Of a stretch of DNA of 6,373 bases, positions 4,417 to 6,373 are shown piece after piece. Position numbers and translations under genes: made by a program. The notes under the pieces are model-generated. The model was given only the letters and a program-made list of their open reading frames with translations. It searched no databases and was not told the DNA's origin. The DNA is from an uncultured Oscillospiraceae bacterium. Lineage in GTDB: Bacteria; Bacillota; Clostridia; Oscillospirales; Oscillospiraceae. The stretch lies in assembly GCA_905236265.1 (NCBI GenBank), contig CAJOOV010000062.1, forward strand, positions 1 to 6,373. Reading direction: 5' to 3'. Every line of letters starts with the position of its first letter. Position 1 is the first letter of the stretch.

Positions 4417-6373
4417 ATGCCGGACTACAATAAGACTATCCATCTGCCGAAGACGGACTTTCCCATGCGGGCAGCCCTTGCCAAGCGGGAGCCGGGAATG
4501 CTGGAGGAGCTGGAGCGCAGGGACATCTATCACAAGCTGATGGAGCGCAACGCCGACAAGCCCTCCTTCATCCTCCATGACGGCCCTCCCTATGCCAACG
4601 GCGAGATCCACATCGGCCACGCACTGAATAAGATTCTGAAGGATTTCATTGTCCGCTCCAAGAATATGATGGGCTATAAGGCGCCCTACGTCCCCGGCTG
4701 GGACACCCACGGTATGCCCATTGAGACTGCCATTCAGAAAAAGGGCGTGAAGCGCAATACCATGCCTGTGCCGGAGTTCCGGGACAAGTGCCGTGCCTTT
4801 GCGCTGGAGCAGGTGGACAGACAGCGGGAGGGCTTCAAGCGCCTTGGCGTCATCGGCGAGTGGGACAAGCCCTATATCACCCTGCAGCCGGAGTTTGAGG
4901 CAAAGCAGATTGAGGTTTTTGGCGCTATGGCGCAAAAGGGGCTGATCTATCAGGGACTGAAGCCCACCTACTGGTGCCCCACCTGCGAGACGGCGCTGGC
5001 GGAGGCGGAGGTGGAGTATCAGGATGACCCTGTCACCACCATCTTTGTGAAGTTCCGGGTGCATGACGACAAGGGCAGGCTGGCGCAGTACGGCGATCTC
5101 TCCAAGATGTACTTCGTCATCTGGACCACCACCACATGGACGCTGCCCGGCAATATGGCCATCTGCCTGAATCCCCAGCTTGCGTATGCGCTGGTGAAAA
5201 CCGGCACCGGCGAGATTCTGATTATGGCCAGCGAGCTGGTGGACTCCGTGATGAGGGAGAGCGGTATCAGCGAGTATGAGACAGTGGCCACCCTCTACGG
5301 CGACGAGTTCGAGTATATGACCGCCTATCACCCCTTTATGAACCGGGATTCCCTGATTATTCTGGGCGATCACGTCACGCTGGACGCCGGCTCCGGCTGT
5401 GTCCACACGGCGCCCTCCTTCGGTCTGGACGACTTCTACGTCTGCCAGCGCTACAAGGAGATTCCCACGGACATCACCATGGAGGTGAGCGTGGACGCAA
5501 AGGGTCTGCTCAACGAATTTGCCGGAGCGTACAACGGCATTCACGTCCAGAAGGCCCATCCCGTCATCTTCAAGGACTTGGTGGAGAGCGGCGCCCTGCT
5601 CAGCAGCAAGGACATCACCCACAGCTACCCCCACTGCTGGCGCTGCCACCAGCCGGTCATCTTCCGTGCCACCCAGCAGTGGTTTGCCAGCGTGGACGCC
5701 ATCAAGGAGCAGGCGGCTGCCGCCTGCGAGAGCATCTGGTGGAAGCCGGAGTGGGGCAAGGAGCGGATGATCTCCATGATCCGGGAGCGCTCTGACTGGT
5801 GCATCTCCCGTCAGCGCACCTGGGGCGTGCCCATTCCCATGTTCTTCTGCCAGGCGTGCGGCAAGCCCTACTGCACCGAGGAGAGCATCGCAAAAATCGC
5901 CGGTATCTTCCGCACGGAGGGCTCCAACGCATGGTGGGCACGCTCCGTGGAGGAGCTGATTCCCGAGGGCGCTGCCTGTGCGTGCGGCTGCACCACCTTC
6001 CGGAAGGAAAAGGATATTCTGGACGTATGGTTCGACTCCGGCTCCACATGGAAAGCAGTCTGCGAGGAGCGGGAGGAGCTGCGCTACCCCGCCGACCTGT
6101 ATCTGGAGGGCGGCGACCAGTACCGGGGCTGGTTCCAGTCCTCCATGCTCACCTCCATCGCCACCAACGGCATCGCCCCCTATAAGCAGATCATCACCCA
6201 CGGCTGGACGGTGGACGGCGAGGGCAAGGCCATGCACAAGTCCCTGGGCAACGCCGTCTCCCCCGACGACGTCATCAAGGACTACGGCGCCGATATGCTC
6301 CGGCTCTGGGTGGCCTCGGCCGACTATACCCAGGACATGAGGATCTCCCCTGAGATCCTCAAGCAGCTCTCCC
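4417..6373 (+). CDS. ileS: Isoleucyl-tRNA synthetase, N-terminal 652 residues (3' end outside window)
   Basis: IleRS charges tRNA-Ile with isoleucine and hydrolyses mischarged valine; it is cytosolic. The frame is open to the right edge; about 652 of an expected ~930-1,050 residues are present. Class I motifs are visible: NGEIHIGHALNKILKD (HIGH at 65-68), GWDTHGMPIE (94-103) and EGGDQYRGWFQ (564-574). The KMSKS loop reads AMHKS (605-609). The CP1 editing domain shows WTTTTWTLPGN (236-246) and VHTAPSFGLDD (329-339), keeping H330 and D339, which align with E. coli H333 and D342. The HIGH-region sequence is of the bacterial type 1 form. Paired cysteines (187/190 with 407/410, and 478/481 with 521/523) could form two zinc knuckles. 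The C-terminal anticodon-binding domain and its zinc motif lie outside the window. It follows divIVA as in Bacillus, separated by a structured spacer. Confidence 0.97.
   Translation, partial: MPDYNKTIHLPKTDFPMRAALAKREPGMLEELERRDIYHKLMERNADKPSFILHDGPPYANGEIHIGHALNKILKDFIVRSKNMMGYKAPYVPGWDTHGMPIETAIQKKGVKRNTMPVPEFRDKCRAFALEQVDRQREGFKRLGVIGEWDKPYITLQPEFEAKQIEVFGAMAQKGLIYQGLKPTYWCPTCETALAEAEVEYQDDPVTTIFVKFRVHDDKGRLAQYGDLSKMYFVIWTTTTWTLPGNMAICLNPQLAYALVKTGTGEILIMASELVDSVMRESGISEYETVATLYGDEFEYMTAYHPFMNRDSLIILGDHVTLDAGSGCVHTAPSFGLDDFYVCQRYKEIPTDITMEVSVDAKGLLNEFAGAYNGIHVQKAHPVIFKDLVESGALLSSKDITHSYPHCWRCHQPVIFRATQQWFASVDAIKEQAAAACESIWWKPEWGKERMISMIRERSDWCISRQRTWGVPIPMFFCQACGKPYCTEESIAKIAGIFRTEGSNAWWARSVEELIPEGAACACGCTTFRKEKDILDVWFDSGSTWKAVCEEREELRYPADLYLEGGDQYRGWFQSSMLTSIATNGIAPYKQIITHGWTVDGEGKAMHKSLGNAVSPDDVIKDYGADMLRLWVASADYTQDMRISPEILKQLS

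Noticed and set aside
4249..6237. A 662-codon open frame on the minus strand opposite ileS
   Set aside because: It lies wholly antisense to an unmistakable ileS, has a low-complexity Gly/Ala/Leu/His-rich product with no recognisable domain, and is expected when GC-rich codons with G/C third positions leave the opposite strand free of stops.

Overview
The window reads as an ordinary-looking chromosomal segment of a GC-rich (roughly 60% by eye) anaerobic Firmicute. It is most likely a gut clostridium of the Oscillospiraceae/Ruminococcaceae type. This rests on the gene content and order (miaA-hfq, then an HlyD-like protein-yggS-sepF-divIVA-ileS), strong AGGAGG-type ribosome binding sites, a Gram-positive type Hfq core, and a monoderm division gene set. 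All genes lie on the + strand. The family assignments come from recognised motifs; the taxonomic placement is inference.

Layout. Positions 1-621 hold the 3' two-thirds of miaA (tRNA dimethylallyltransferase). A 63-base spacer with a perfect 9-bp hairpin leads to hfq (685-939). Next comes a single-pass membrane protein of the HlyD/membrane-fusion-protein type (991-2232). Its TAA stop overlaps the ATG of yggS (2232-2942; PLP-binding homeostasis protein, ylmE in Bacillus). sepF (2997-3479) and divIVA (GTG start, 3527-4219) follow. A 197-base gap (4220-4416) is dominated by back-to-back stem-loops, including a terminator-like 14-bp hairpin. ileS then starts at 4417 and runs off the right edge after 652 codons.

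How it fits together. The first half is an RNA-modification/RNA-chaperone pair (MiaA, Hfq). The second half is a contracted version of the Gram-positive ylmE-sepF-ylmG-ylmH-divIVA-ileS division cluster, in which ylmG and ylmH are absent and an HlyD-like membrane protein is coupled to yggS. SepF (FtsZ anchor) and DivIVA (pole/septum curvature scaffold) act at the cell division site. A near-consensus sigma-A promoter (TTGACA, 17 bases, GATAAT) sits inside the 3' end of yggS and would let sepF-divIVA be transcribed independently.

No mobile elements, CRISPR arrays, tRNAs or rRNAs were seen, and nothing that clearly amounts to a new biological system. The points most worth a second look are the internal promoter, the multi-hairpin divIVA-ileS spacer (with no recognisable T-box), the GGATG hairpin before hfq, the E. 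coli-like arginine rim of this Hfq, and an altered membrane-binding loop in DivIVA.
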